Shown: positions 10,701 to 20,210 of the stretch, piece after piece
How the letters are laid out: each line of letters begins with the position of its first letter
How positions within the stretch are numbered: position 1 is the stretch's first letter
From: Athripsodes cinereus
Taxonomy: Eukaryota > Arthropoda > Insecta > Trichoptera > Leptoceridae
Direction of reading: 5' to 3'
DNA length: 64,000 nt
NCBI GenBank assembly: GCA_947579605.1
Contig: OX388316.1
Span: 15,255,290-15,319,289, forward strand
The notes under the pieces: model-generated
Databases searched by the model: none
Seen by the model: only the letters and a program-made list of their open reading frames with translations
What the model was told of the DNA's origin: nothing
Program-made: the position numbers and the translations under genes

Positions 10701-13081
10701 ACCTCCAGGCTTCCCTCCTCCACTGGCTCCGCATATCCTTGAGCGAGAAGCCCATCTATCTTCTCGCAGTACGCCTCCCGGAGTGCTGGGTTGCTCCTCA
10801 GCTTCTTCAGCAGGCTGAGCAGCCTCCGCATGGCGCCCTCCCTATTATCAGGGAGTGTGGACTTTGCGTCATCCCACAGGAGACCCGTGCACCACGAGCC
10901 ATCTTCTTCCTGTGAGGTTGTTCTTTCCATTGCTTCAAGTGCCCTTCTTTCATTCGTTGATGGACGTTCTACTGATGTGACTCCCAGCGAGTCTATTGCG
11001 AAATGCTTTGTCATCATTTCAATTACATCGACGCCTGGGTTCCGGGTAATGTGGTAACATAGGGCCGACTCGTCACCGCAGCTCCCTCCATGCACCGCCC
11101 CTCCTAATGCGGTGCGGGACATCATCACTGAGTCGCCCGGCTTCTCTTTGATGCGTCTTGCCACTACCAGCCTTGCGTTGTCTTGGCCTATTAACAACCT
11201 TGGCTGTACCACGGGCACGACGCAGCCCGGTTTCCGTAGCTCTTCCCTGCTGCGAGCTAGCGGCTGTTCAGGAAGTCGGAAGTTGCGTATTGTGTTCCCG
11301 ACGAGTCTGTACGCACTCTTGCCCAATTGGCCACGTACGCTTAACTTGACCCGCCTGGAACCTTTCTCTTCGAACGCCATTCCATGGACACCGTTGATCT
11401 TCAACCCGGTCACTCTTCCGGGTACTCCTACTGTGTCCGCTAATTCTTCATCCATCAACGTTATGGTCGACCCTTCATCTAATAGGGCGTATGTATCCAC
11501 ATGCCCCGCAGGGCCACTAATGCGCACAGGCACCACCTTCAGCAACACTGGTAGTCCATCACCTTGCCACGTGTTGGCCACTGTACCTGAGTTCACTACA
11601 TTAGCGTTATTGTCCGCGTTACACTCCAAGTCATTCACACTATTGACGTGGTTCACATTGTCAACGCGGTTCACTTTTTTAGCGTCTTGGTGAAGGGTGT
11701 AATGATGATTTCCTTTGCATCCCCCTTTACCACACTTACGCTCACTGCACTGAGGAACCGCATGATCGGTTCCTAAACACTTGAAGCACATGCGCCTCAT
11801 TTTCACTGTGCCCCATCTCTGCTCGATGGGCAATTTCAAATATGATCTACACTTGGCGCTTGGGTGAGATCTTTTGCAAAACACACACTGGTAACTAGCG
11901 TCTTTTATTTCTTGTATCACTACGCTAGGCACTTCACTTGTGTCTTCAATCACTGGACCGCACTGTTGAGTAACAAACACTTTTTCCTTCCTATGGTGCT
12001 TGCTAGGTAACTGTATCACATCACAACAGCTCTCGTGTAGTCCATCACATATTGCGTTGAGGAAGTCGAGGAAGAATTTCAAATCGACCTCTATACTGGA
12101 ACACTTCGTCTTTGCACTTGTAACATGTAACACCCATCCTTGGCGGATCCATTGAGGTAGTTTGTTCGCCAGCTGCTTCAAGAAGTCTCGGTCGGTCAAA
12201 TACCGATATGCTTTCTCCTTCAATATGCTGTACGTGGCACGCACGTGTGCCGCGAACTCGTGTAGCTCCGTCTGGCTGGCGTTCTCTAGGTGAGGCCACT
12301 TCCGTATCCTCTCCTTGATGTTCTCCACGATGTGTGCTGCTTTGCCGAAACATCTCTCTAGTTCGGCCATGACATCATCTGGATCCCCGTGTGTTAACAT
12401 GTCTCGCACCTGCTTTCTCGCGGCTCCTTCCAGAGCCTTGTCTAGGCGGATGCGGTTCTCGGCGCGTGTAAGAGACAGCAAACGCGTTGTCTCCTGGTAT
12501 TGGGCCTTGAATGTCTCCCAATCCATTGGATCGCCGGTGTACTTTCGCAGGTCTTTGTCGCAGTGATGACGTGCGATGATCGCTTCCATCTTCCTCTCGT
12601 CTAGCGATCGTGGTTCCGACAGGTCAATCCACTCCGCTGTTCGTCTTCTCCTATCTTCTCTGCGTAGGTGAAGCTCTGGTTCTTGCGAAGCGTGGCCTGG
12701 GCCGGCGGGAGCGGTGGACGTCTGCGGCAGCTGTGGTAGTAATTCTGCGACGGCCGCACTGTGTCCCGCTGTAGCACTCCCGGCGGGTAACGCGTCATCC
12801 GCGTCTTTCTTCTTCGATGACGCGCTGATCTGTCCGATGATCTTCCTCATCTCTTCTATCTCCTTCTCGAGCCTCCTCTGACGACGTTGGAATGTCTCGT
12901 CAGTCCGCGTGTGAGTATCCGATGCGGAACTTGAGGTCGAGGCGCGATCGTCTTCGTTGTTGTCTGCACTGTTTCGTGGGGCGGCGCCTTGGTGTGCGGG
13001 CATTCCCGCGGCTGCAGCTCCCTCCTGTGCGGGTTCTTGATCGCGATCACCACGTGCACCCGAACGTAGTGACGGAGCCAT
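7727..13081 (-). CDS. BEL/Pao gag-pol polyprotein, 1784 aa, intact
   Basis: One uninterrupted frame. Residues 170-350 form the gag-like region, followed by zinc knuckles (C399-C402-H406-C411; C432-C435-H440-C445; a third Cys/His cluster near 450-460). The protease has DEGS at 535-538, a Pao-type variant of the usual DSG/DTG. Reverse transcriptase spans about 800-960 with D862 and the YMDD box at 936-939. RNase H has D1111, E1150, D1180 and D1226. Integrase has the H1413/H1418/C1448/C1451 finger and the D1484, D1546, E1597 triad. A C-terminal region to 1784 includes a basic WKR-rich tail typical of the family. The ATG lies 53 bp inside the LTR edge. Products should form cytoplasmic particles that copy and integrate the element. 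All catalytic residues expected are present, so it could be active. Confidence 0.95.
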   Translation of the reverse strand: MAPSLRSGARGDRDQEPAQEGAAAAGMPAHQGAAPRNSADNNEDDRASTSSSASDTHTRTDETFQRRQRRLEKEIEEMRKIIGQISASSKKKDADDALPAGSATAGHSAAVAELLPQLPQTSTAPAGPGHASQEPELHLRREDRRRRTAEWIDLSEPRSLDERKMEAIIARHHCDKDLRKYTGDPMDWETFKAQYQETTRLLSLTRAENRIRLDKALEGAARKQVRDMLTHGDPDDVMAELERCFGKAAHIVENIKERIRKWPHLENASQTELHEFAAHVRATYSILKEKAYRYLTDRDFLKQLANKLPQWIRQGWVLHVTSAKTKCSSIEVDLKFFLDFLNAICDGLHESCCDVIQLPSKHHRKEKVFVTQQCGPVIEDTSEVPSVVIQEIKDASYQCVFCKRSHPSAKCRSYLKLPIEQRWGTVKMRRMCFKCLGTDHAVPQCSERKCGKGGCKGNHHYTLHQDAKKVNRVDNVNHVNSVNDLECNADNNANVVNSGTVANTWQGDGLPVLLKVVPVRISGPAGHVDTYALLDEGSTITLMDEELADTVGVPGRVTGLKINGVHGMAFEEKGSRRVKLSVRGQLGKSAYRLVGNTIRNFRLPEQPLARSREELRKPGCVVPVVQPRLLIGQDNARLVVARRIKEKPGDSVMMSRTALGGAVHGGSCGDESALCYHITRNPGVDVIEMMTKHFAIDSLGVTSVERPSTNERRALEAMERTTSQEEDGSWCTGLLWDDAKSTLPDNREGAMRRLLSLLKKLRSNPALREAYCEKIDGLLAQGYAEPVEEGSLEVNHPRRWYLPHFAVINPRKPGKVRVVFDAAFKYRGVCLNDVLLTGPDMLTSLLGNILRFREGRVALTADIKDMFLRIRINADDTESQLFLWEREGAIITLRLRVMMFGAKYSPASAQYVRNRIADSQRAIYPKAVAAIEGMFYMDDYLDAFETEAEAAQMKKEVTAILASGRMHITNWASNKASVLGSDAHIPDEVQIASDHTERVLGVAWSPREDTFKYAVNQSAKWGTEWPTKRQLLSEVMQIFDPLGFIACVLIRAKILLQEVWRSSIQWDEKLEPQHAEKWQNWLRLLAQCSCAIPRCCRQRKDSEATIHIFGDASESAMCVVAYLEEEGRVTFLGSKGKVAPLKPLSIPRLELQAALMAARLWQTLKKEMRGRIQRVVLWTDSTTVLQWIKSDPRAYHSFVANRLGEIDELTQASDWRWVPTKQNPADLGTRDTEVPDLSPEGLWFSGPDFLRNAEREWPQREILPACPVERREHVGQITQIQAISVGEAVPDPTRFSSWERLVRATAYVRKFIDCCRRRGTRGALTVPELRNAERACLMQSQQKAFKSEWNDLKAGRSVDNNSRLAAYAPVMTGDLMVSNSRLVNMKTDGGECPRPLILDGGDEYTRLWLTQLHINSGHSSTEKVVADARRDCAVVRLRPTVRKVIRECPSCRMEKSKPVQPMMAALPEGRLAHNQRPFTHCGVDFFGPLEVVIGRRREKRYGALFTCLTTRAVHLELAASLSADSFIMALSRMTARRGSPRCMYSDNGTNFRGASKELNAALKEVAETEKVKEYITVKRIEWKFIPPNAPHMGGAWERLVRSVKKALGTVLKGRALREETLQTALAEAEHTVNTRPLTHVSVDPEEEEPLTPNHFLMGVASGRPLFKYFPDEEGDVSVRKQWHAAQQLADKFWRRWMREYAPTLANRQKWRRSTPPLQVGELVIVADPNLPRNQWPRGRVEAVYPGADGQVRAANIRTKNTTMKRPAARILRLNLTDREFGFEE

Positions 13082-13110
13082 CCTGTTGTAGTAGCGTCAG
13101 CGATGAGAAG

Positions 13111-13129
13111 ATCCGGCTGCGAAGGACCA
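13111..13129 (-). other. Primer binding site, tRNA-Tyr-like
   Basis: Five bases inside the 5' LTR the minus strand reads TGGTCCTTCGCAGCCGGAT. The first ten bases complement the 3' end CGAAGGACCA expected for eukaryotic tRNA-Tyr. After one extra C, the next eight complement the T-arm side ATCCGGCT. The primer assignment comes from memory of tRNA-Tyr sequences. The single extra base is odd. Confidence 0.7.
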
Positions 13130-13134
13130 CTTTA

Positions 13135-14676
13135 TGTACCGGACAATGGCTCACTCCAGAGAGCCGGGTACACAAAGACTGTGTCTCCGTGATGGGCAGG
13201 AGTGGAGGTGAGTGATGGGTTCACCGGTTCTTCGATCGCCGCGGGCGCTTACACAGGATGCAGGGGTGGTACTAGGCCTCTAGTACCGCGGATGAAGCGT
13301 AGGTCGGGCAGGGGTAGGTCGGGTCGCGACGTCGGGTGTGATGCCACTCGGCAAGCACTTCAACGCCCGTCGGAGCCGGCCTAATAGAACGCAGGCAGAG
13401 TTCGCGATCCCGCGCCTGGACACCTAGGCACACTACACTAGCTACTCTATTTGAGTTGTACGACCACAGGCAATGAACCAATGGTCAACTCTTTCAAGCA
13501 ACTAGGCAGCGTACGGCGGTTGTCACGGTAAGGCACTTCGGGAGGCGACCACTACACTGCAGAACTACGTCGGAAAGCTCGTCGGAGAGGTGAAGGTACT
13601 GCTTTGTGTAGTCCGTAGAGATGAATCCAAATCCAGGCCAGGTCGTATGCAGCAATGTAATCCTTTCAAGTTCAGTCCAGTGTCAGCAAAGGTGATCCAA
13701 AAGCAATTCCAAGGTAGGCAGGTAGTGGTAGGTAGAAATAAAACACGTCTGTTCAGTAGCGCTGCTCAGCAAGTTCTGACGACTAATGAATTGCGTCCCC
13801 TATATATACCCCTTTGGCTGGCGCGCACCGTCTCATCGGGCACCTCGCCTGGGCGGTATACCGTGCGTTTCAGCCTCACGGTGTGTCGGGCATTCTCAAC
13901 CCACCACACCGCGTGCCGCTTGGGGACCAAAACACCAGCCGTCATTTCTTTATTTTTCATAATATCACATATTTTACAACATATTTACAATTACAAATAT
14001 ACATTACAACAAGTTAGCATGTTATTTAATCTCCCGCGACACTATTCCACAACATACATTGGTTGCCTAATCTACTATAACACACACCAATGGTTTGGCA
14101 TCCATGTCGTGGGTTTTCTCCATCCTAGCATGCTTTTACTTCGCTGTGTGGCATGGAAATGGGCATGTATCATCTTATCTATTATCCCAAATGATTGTTA
14201 TACATCGTGGGTGTATGTGCCTGTCAGTGAGCCCGAGTTGGCGGCCACGGTGTTAGCTACACACCGTGTTACGGCGCGGAATTATCGCCAAAACTTGTCT
14301 TTTCGCTGTTACTCTGTCGATGTTACATTGATCCTCGACGTATTTGATGTCAAATTACTCGTCTCGTCGAGATCTATCTAAATATGTAACATACATTGCA
14401 ATCAGAGCACATATGGCAAGTTTGGTAATTCCCGCCGCCCGCGTGGGTCGGAGTCACATCATGCGCATACTATCTCCCACCTACCTCTCTATGCGCGTCA
14501 AAAGTAAGAATTCCCGCCAAACCTCACTTACCCAATCGATCCCGCGGCCGATATTAATGATTCACATATCATTTTAATCAGCGTCGCGAGACCGATCGGC
14601 CCGTGTGAGGCTCGCTCATAAATTCTTACCCAGACGCGACATAGTTGTGTGTGGGGGAGGACCGCTGTTCGATACA
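13135..14676 (-). repeat. BEL/Pao 5' LTR (right copy)
   Basis: 1542 bp, identical by eye to the left LTR. In element orientation this copy should hold the promoter. No convincing TATA box was found at a sensible position, which is not unusual for the group. Confidence 0.96.
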
Positions 14677-14681
14677 ACCAT
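14677..14681. other. Target-site duplication, right copy (ACCAT)
   Basis: Exact repeat of 6158-6162. Joining the flanks across it restores the older TIR element. Confidence 0.93.
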
Positions 14682-14784
14682 TACAAATATTCATTTGTAG
14701 TTTTAAGAATACTTTTGTTGTCCTGGGATATGCAAAAATTTTAGTAATAATTACTTGATTTTACTACTTTTTTCTCTCCGTGTA

Positions 14785-15344
14785 GGTGGTGTAACTAGCC
14801 GTTACAATCACCTTACTGAAATCTCGTGATTATATAAATATTTATAGATATAAATATAGACAGAATTAAATAATTTTATACTAATAAAGGTAATTAACAA
14901 ACAACTGATTTTGATTTACCACATTCTTGTCACCGCAAGCCCAACAATATTGTTTAAAAGGAATTATAAAATAACCTTCCATATTCAAAATCCACATCAC
15001 TATTCTCACGACAAATTCTTTAAACTTTCACTGTTGAAAGTTTCATATAAATTTAAATGATCATTTTTATGTAGCACAATAAACATTTTAATAAAGATTT
15101 ACTATTCATTTGCGCATTATGAAGCGAAACCAATTATTGACAAACAATAATGCTTAATTATTTTCTTATTGCGATTTCATTAACCAACTCATTTCAATAG
15201 CGTCGTAAAAAACAAAATGTTATTGTTCTTTTGTGAAACTGTTATGATTTTGCAACACAACTTCTTCATCTTGCACTGGATGCTATTTTGTTTCCAGTTT
15301 AGACCCGGCATAACAGGGGAGTAATCATTATAATATAGGTACCT
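14785..15344. other. AT-rich non-coding stretch
   Basis: Nothing recognisable between the right end of the TIR element and the next repeat. Confidence 0.4.
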
Positions 15345-15715
15345 ATAGCAACTACTACTACTAATACCATTATTGTATATCCCACAAGTGAGGTAACCAG
15401 CAGACTAGCCGCATGTAATTAACATTTTTTTTTAGAAAAGATATATCTGGGTTTTGTTATAGACCCAAATACAACCTTAAACACCTTTCACTTGTGCCGT
15501 GAAAGGGGTGTTTGCCTGCACTTAGGATCGAACCACGGACCCCTTGTTCCGGAGGCCGAGACTCTACCTCCAGGCTACCAACGAATTCAATTCGATCTAT
15601 CCTCTCCGTGCTTACTAACTAAAAAAAATTAAAAAGGTGCTGAATTCAAGATGTAAAATATCTTTTATCGAACATCTGCCTTTTACAGAACACTCGAAAA
15701 CTCTTTTTTTTTATT
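15345..15715 (+). repeat. Repeat family B copy, split by a SINE
   Basis: The left part (15345-15424) has ACTACTACTACTAATACCAT and CCCACAAGTGAGGTAACCAGC. The right part (15587-15715) has ATCCTCTCCGTGC and CGAACATCTGCCTTTTACAG. The order matches the uninterrupted copy at 46983-47229, so the SINE between them arrived later. Confidence 0.55.
15425..15586 (-). mobile_element. tRNA-derived SINE, full-length
   Basis: Read on the minus strand it begins TTCGTTGGTAGCCTGGAGGT (box A-like) and has GGTTCGATCCT (box B-like), 3' body GGTGTTTAAGGTTGTATTTG, and an end AACCCAGATATATCTTTTC followed by an A run. About 160 bp. Internal RNA polymerase III promoter boxes indicate a tRNA origin; the parent tRNA is not identifiable. 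It is non-autonomous and would depend on a LINE for movement. Compare 16861-17030. Confidence 0.75.
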
Positions 15716-15759
15716 TATTAATTTATTAGTATATACAAACAAACATAAAGAACAACATT

Positions 15760-15810
15760 ATGGATTATATTGCCCCACTAGACTGAAATCTGTTCTGGGG
15801 CAAAATTTAT
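15760..15810 (+). repeat. Short hairpin repeat (family D)
   Basis: TTGCCCCACTAGACT ... CTGTTCTGGGGCAA can form a stem. A similar unit is at 26158-26205 (TTGCCTCACTAGACT ... CTGTTCTGAGGCA), with compensating changes that keep the pairing. Short, of unknown origin. Confidence 0.4.
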
Positions 15811-15934
15811 TTATTTATTCATTCTTTACTGTACATTGATTACAATACTTTTTTTTTATAGAAAATGCATTAAAACGAGATATTATCAACACACAGAGGA
15901 CGAGTTTATCGCAGAGGCACGATCTCTTCCAACT

Positions 15935-16000
15935 GACCCAAACTTAAGGAAAAGAGTTGGAGACCAATTTTTTGCCGGTTGCTCCACGATTTATATTCTA
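15935..16000 (+). repeat. End fragment of repeat family B
   Basis: AAACTTAAGGAAAAGAGTTG followed by GAGACCAATTTTTTGCCGG and GCTCCACG matches the 3' end of the family B copy at 47180-47229. Confidence 0.4.
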
Positions 16001-16860
16001 AGCAATAATATTTTCACATATTCATGGGCGTATTCTGAAGGTTTTTTTTATTGTTTTGATTACAATATTTATATAGGTATTCAATATGTATCTACAGTTA
16101 GTCCACTAGCTAGTCCTCTTTAGAGTAGCACCGTGATGGTATAGATATCTACATAAAATGATGACTTCTTAAGAGATGGAGATATGATTGTATATATTTA
16201 ATTTTGAGTACACCACCAATAATGATATCTATTATTTACTTAAGTTCCTATAAAGGATATCATAATGTTATAATAAAAAATATATACTTACATTCATACC
16301 TATGAACGGACTTAAATATTTAGGAACGAATCGTCATATGGGAGAAGAGAAGACAATTGTTAAACAATTATACGTTGTAAAAATATCATTTGTATTTTAT
16401 TACTTTATAATCTTTATAGGCGAAGTTGTACTATACGTATTATTGTTATATTATATTTTTCTCAAAAGTAACCGCAGAAAAGGGCGCGATCGTTATACTA
16501 TAAAATAATTATATTAAATTTCCCAATTATATTCATTATATATTACTAGGTACTATGTATAGTAAAATACAATATTTTCTATGTATGGTTATTTTAACAA
16601 CCTTTTGTGTTGTTACTTTTATGGGGTATATTAATAATGTAGGTATGTATGTTATATACGTATAAGTATTAAAATGTTGTGATAATAAAAATACTTGGTA
16701 ATTGTAACGATGTGTTATGTTTTCACAGCAACTTTTTCTCATGGTGTAGCCATATATCGTCTTTCACTTATACCCAAATACGTTATATACCTACGAATAG
16801 GTGCGATGTCTTTGCTTATATCTAATTAAAAGTGAAATTGAACTAAACTCTTACAACTTG

Positions 16861-17030
16861 AGAGTTCGTCGGTAGCCTGGAGGTAGAGTCTCGGCTTCCA
16901 GAACAAGGGGTCAGTGGTTCGATCCCAGGTGCTGGAAAACTCCCCTTTCACGGCACAAGCTTTTAGCTTAGTGTGAAAGGTGTATAAGGTTGTATTTGGG
17001 TTTATAATAAAACCCAGATATACATTTTTT
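16861..17030 (+). mobile_element. tRNA-derived SINE, full-length
   Basis: GTCGGTAGCCTGGAGGTAGA (box A-like), GGTTCGATCCC (perfect box B), CACGGCACAAGC, GTGTGAAAGGTGTATAAGG, and an end AACCCAGATATACATTTTTTT. It differs from the 15425 copy by a short AGCTTTTAGCTT insertion in the middle. Pol III-type promoter, about 165 bp. Confidence 0.78.
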
Positions 17031-17176
17031 TAAATTAAAAAAAAATAAAAATACGGTAGATATTGCATTGTTGATTGTCAGATAAGTCATCTTTGAATAA
17101 TATTGTTGAGGAAGAAAACATTTGAACGCAAAAAGCACCCACTGTTTAGACGTATAAAATTCAATTCGATTTGATT

Positions 17177-17225
17177 GCCTTTTAAAGCTCCTCCCAGAAG
17201 CACAGGGCAAAAACCAGCCTCCTCT
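17177..17225 (-). pseudogene. Tiny LINE family A fragment
   Basis: On the minus strand GAGGAGGCTGGTTTTTGCCC then TGTGCTTC matches GTAGGAGGCTGGTTTCTGCC at 24815-24845. Only about 50 bp remain. Confidence 0.4.
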
Positions 17226-17229
17226 TTGC

Positions 17230-19119
17230 CATAAGTGTGGTGCATTCTGTGTTGTCATAATGTTGATGGACATGAGAAGAGGTGATTCTTATGGCTGGCT
17301 ACTCAAGGATGATGCACTAAATTAATGAACTGGTTTTGCATTCGAGAGGTTTGAGGTTCGATAATGGAAATGATTTCTTAATCAAAAATCTGATACACAA
17401 ATTCTTGGTAAAATGAAAAAATAGTAGGATAAGTAGGTAGTTGGATGGAAGTGTGAGTTTATTTATTCTATATAATAAGCTTTTGATAAAGTTCATAAAT
17501 AAGGTTCGATCAAATAAAATGCATAGAATTGAAAAATAATTATAGGTAGGTGTTTTTTTAATTCGCAGATATTTTGATTTATTTTTTATTTTGGGGTGTT
17601 CCCATGCTTAATATTAAATCGTTTTAAAAATCACAAAAAGTCATAAATACCGCACATTGTTATCGTGAATATCTATGATATTTTATTCATACGAACAACA
17701 CATAATATTATTATTGTAATCTATCGAAAGGATACATATTTCATATGCGATCAAAATACCAACAGGTTGGATTTATGGATTAAAAAAATTAAGTAGCAGC
17801 TTTGTGTTCAATTTATATTTTATTTCTTTAAAGGATTCATCTGTATATTCGTTCATCCATTCATTCATGGGTTTTTTAAACGTTTCTACCATTTTTTTAC
17901 ATTGTTACATTCTGTCAGATAGAAATCCAGGTGCGCCTCAACAATGGGGTGCAACAAAAGGGCGCAACCCCACCTTTAAAAAGTAACGATATGGTGACCA
18001 AAACTTTTCAATGAAATATAACCTATACACTGAGATATTCACAGAAGAGTTATTAAGAGAAATTATATATTTTACTTGCTGCTTTTTCTTGGTTAATTCG
18101 TGAAAATCACATGTACTTAAAAAGATTCTGTGATAGTTTTTGAAGCATGCCTAGAAATGGAATTTCTAAGACACCGTCATCCAGCTAAACAGTTTTTTTA
18201 TCTCCTAAAATATATTGATAAATGTACCTACAAAGGTTTCGTGAATCCAGCGACGCGACGATTATATAGATATTTTAAGTTTTTAATTAACATTTTAATG
18301 AGATCTATTCGTGAATCATTTGAAAATTTTCTACATAGAATGGGTAGCATCCCACTTTTCACATGAGTTAATTAGCTAGGTATTGGTTAATTTATTCAAA
18401 CACACTCAACACATTATAATTTTTATGCCCAGGATGGACGTTATGTCTGTGACATCATCAGCAATAAAGTTCATATTTTAGATTTCAATCATTCTCAATA
18501 ATTTATACTTTTATTATAATGAATTATGTAAGTATATGGTCACCCTATTTAGTAACAATCCCAATATATTATCGAATAATGCATTCAATACTTCAATTTA
18601 TTAAAGCTAGACACTTTTTTATACCTAGGGAAACATGAGTAGGCAAGTAGTACATGTCACTCGTATATACAGTTTCAAGAGTTGTTTAATTTATTTTCAA
18701 GTACATTATAATTATAAATTATATATTTTTTATATAATCAACTTCTGTATCGAGTACGCATTATTCAATATAATATTATTCCGTTGATAGAACTCATTTA
18801 ACATATTATTAGACAATATTATTAACGATAATAAAACAGTAATGTATTACGGATTGCAAGGGTTGTTTTGAGGGCTATTTGTATAATGAAATGAACTGCA
18901 ATTTAATTATTATTCTCATTAATTATTTATTTATTTACATGCGAGCATCAGCTGTTACAGTGAAATACCATTTAACACATGAATTACCATTTCTTTTCAC
19001 GTACGCAAAGTAGGTATGTACATATTTTGTAGAGTATTTGTATCATTACGGTATAGTATACTCGTACCTATATACAAACATAGTATGTTATATAGGCACA
19101 TCCATAAATAACATAGGTA
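17230..19119. other. Long AT-rich stretch without recognised features
   Basis: Open frames here are short (78 codons or fewer, for example 18130-18366) and show no known motifs. No repeats other than short ATT runs were noticed. Confidence 0.4.
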
Positions 19120-19129
19120 CAGTTAATAT
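19120..19129. other. Target-site duplication of the LINE at 19130 (left)
   Basis: CAGTTAATAT, repeated exactly at 20201-20210 on the other side of the LINE. Confidence 0.8.
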
Positions 19130-20200
19130 TTTCTTCTTCTTCTTAATATTTTTTTTAGACCCAGAGGTCTGTTCATACAGGAGGGTCCTCTTGCGATGTG
19201 GATGCCCAGCTGTCCTTCCATCGTTTAGGGGGTCTTCCGGGTAGGCGTCGTCCATCAGGTAGTCCATGTAGAACAATCTTTGGGGTTCTGGTGCTACCCA
19301 TCCTCTGGAAATGTTCGTACCAAAATCTTCGGCGTTGTCTTCCCCATCTGACAACATCCTGGACCTCACATATCTCCCGGATTGCAGTATTTCTCACACG
19401 ATCTCGCAGACTTTTTCCGGCAATGGCTCGCAAAGTTCGCATCTCTGTTGTACGTAGCATGCTTTTGGTTTTGGTTGTGTCTGCCCTTGTTTCTATGCCA
19501 TACGTGAGTATTGGGCGTACACATGTCTTGTAGATGCGAACCTTACTGGCCGTTCTCATGTCTTTATTCCTCCATATATCGTCTCTTAAGCAGCCAGCTA
19601 CGGCTGCAGCTTTGTCTACTTGTGGTCGTATTTCTTTGGGGAGATCATAAGAACTTAGTAGCTCACTGCCGAGGTATCGAAACTGCGTTACTTGTTCGAC
19701 TTGCTGGTCACCTATGCTCCGTTCACATTCAAGTGATTCTTTCGAGATTGTCATTCATTTTGTTTTAGGCACTGAAATGATCATATTATACTTAGCGCAA
19801 GCTTCGTTGAATTTGGTGAGCATTGTCTGTAGGTCATTTTTATTGTCAGCTATAATTGTAGCGTCGTCAGCATAGCAGATTATGCCCACCACCTTTTTCC
19901 CCATGGTGTATCCCAGTTTCAGAGATGTGACTTCTTCTATAATATTGTCCATAATGCAGTTAAACAGGAATGGACTTAAACTATCACCCTGTTTAATACC
20001 AACAGATGTTTTGATGGCTTTGGACAATTTACCATTGGCTTTTATTTTGGTCTTGCCATCTATATTTATTTCTCTGATAATATTGATAATGGAAGCTGGT
20101 ACCATTTTTTCAGAGAGGGTATTTAAAAGATCATTCAATCGAATCCTGTCAAATGCTTTGGTGAGGTCAATGAAGCACATGTACGCTGGTTTGTTATATT
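19130..20200 (-). pseudogene. 5'-truncated RTE/CR1-like LINE, reverse transcriptase with one stop
   Basis: The minus-strand frame enters at the 5' break within the reverse transcriptase. It shows FIDLTKAFDRIR (first catalytic Asp), GIKQGDSLSPFLFN and the YADD box in ICYADDATIIADN, then VPKTK followed by an in-frame TGA at 19755-19757. The frame continues unshifted for 193 codons through GCLRDDIWRNKDMRT and GRPPKRWKDSW to a stop at 19173. The 3' tail on the minus strand is AAGAAGAAGAAG-type. The only visible defects are the truncation and the single stop, so the copy is fairly young. Exact clade is inferred from memory of RTE-like sequences. Confidence 0.85.
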
Positions 20201-20210
20201 CAGTTAATAT
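20201..20210. other. Target-site duplication of the LINE at 19130 (right)
   Basis: CAGTTAATAT, identical to 19120-19129, directly abutting the 5' break of the LINE. Confidence 0.8.

Larger units (their letters stand above)
6163..14676 (-). mobile_element. Complete BEL/Pao LTR retrotransposon
   Basis: 8514 bp from LTR to LTR, transcribed leftwards. Every structural part is present: two 1542-bp LTRs starting TG and ending CA, primer binding site, one long gag-pol frame, polypurine tract and 5-bp target duplication. No env-like frame exists. The element is visibly more GC-rich than its surroundings. The LTRs show no difference by eye, so the insertion is very young relative to the decayed repeats around it. 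It sits inside the older TIR element. Confidence 0.96.
3428..14782. mobile_element. Older TIR element, about 2.8 kb, split by the BEL/Pao insertion
   Basis: The left end reads CACGGAGAGAAAAAA (3428) and the right end is its exact reverse complement (ending 14782), preceded and followed by TA (3426-3427 and 14783-14784). Removing the BEL/Pao element and one copy of its ACCAT duplication leaves 2836 bp. Both inner flanks are rich in short TTACAAA and TTACTAA motifs. Inside are a 14-bp minisatellite and a two-exon gene remnant. I infer a DNA transposon with TA target duplication, but the superfamily is not recognised and a TA match is weak evidence in AT-rich DNA. Confidence 0.5.

Noticed and set aside
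18130..18366. 78-codon open frame as a host gene
   Set aside because: No motif, no splice context, AT-rich composition equal to the surroundings.
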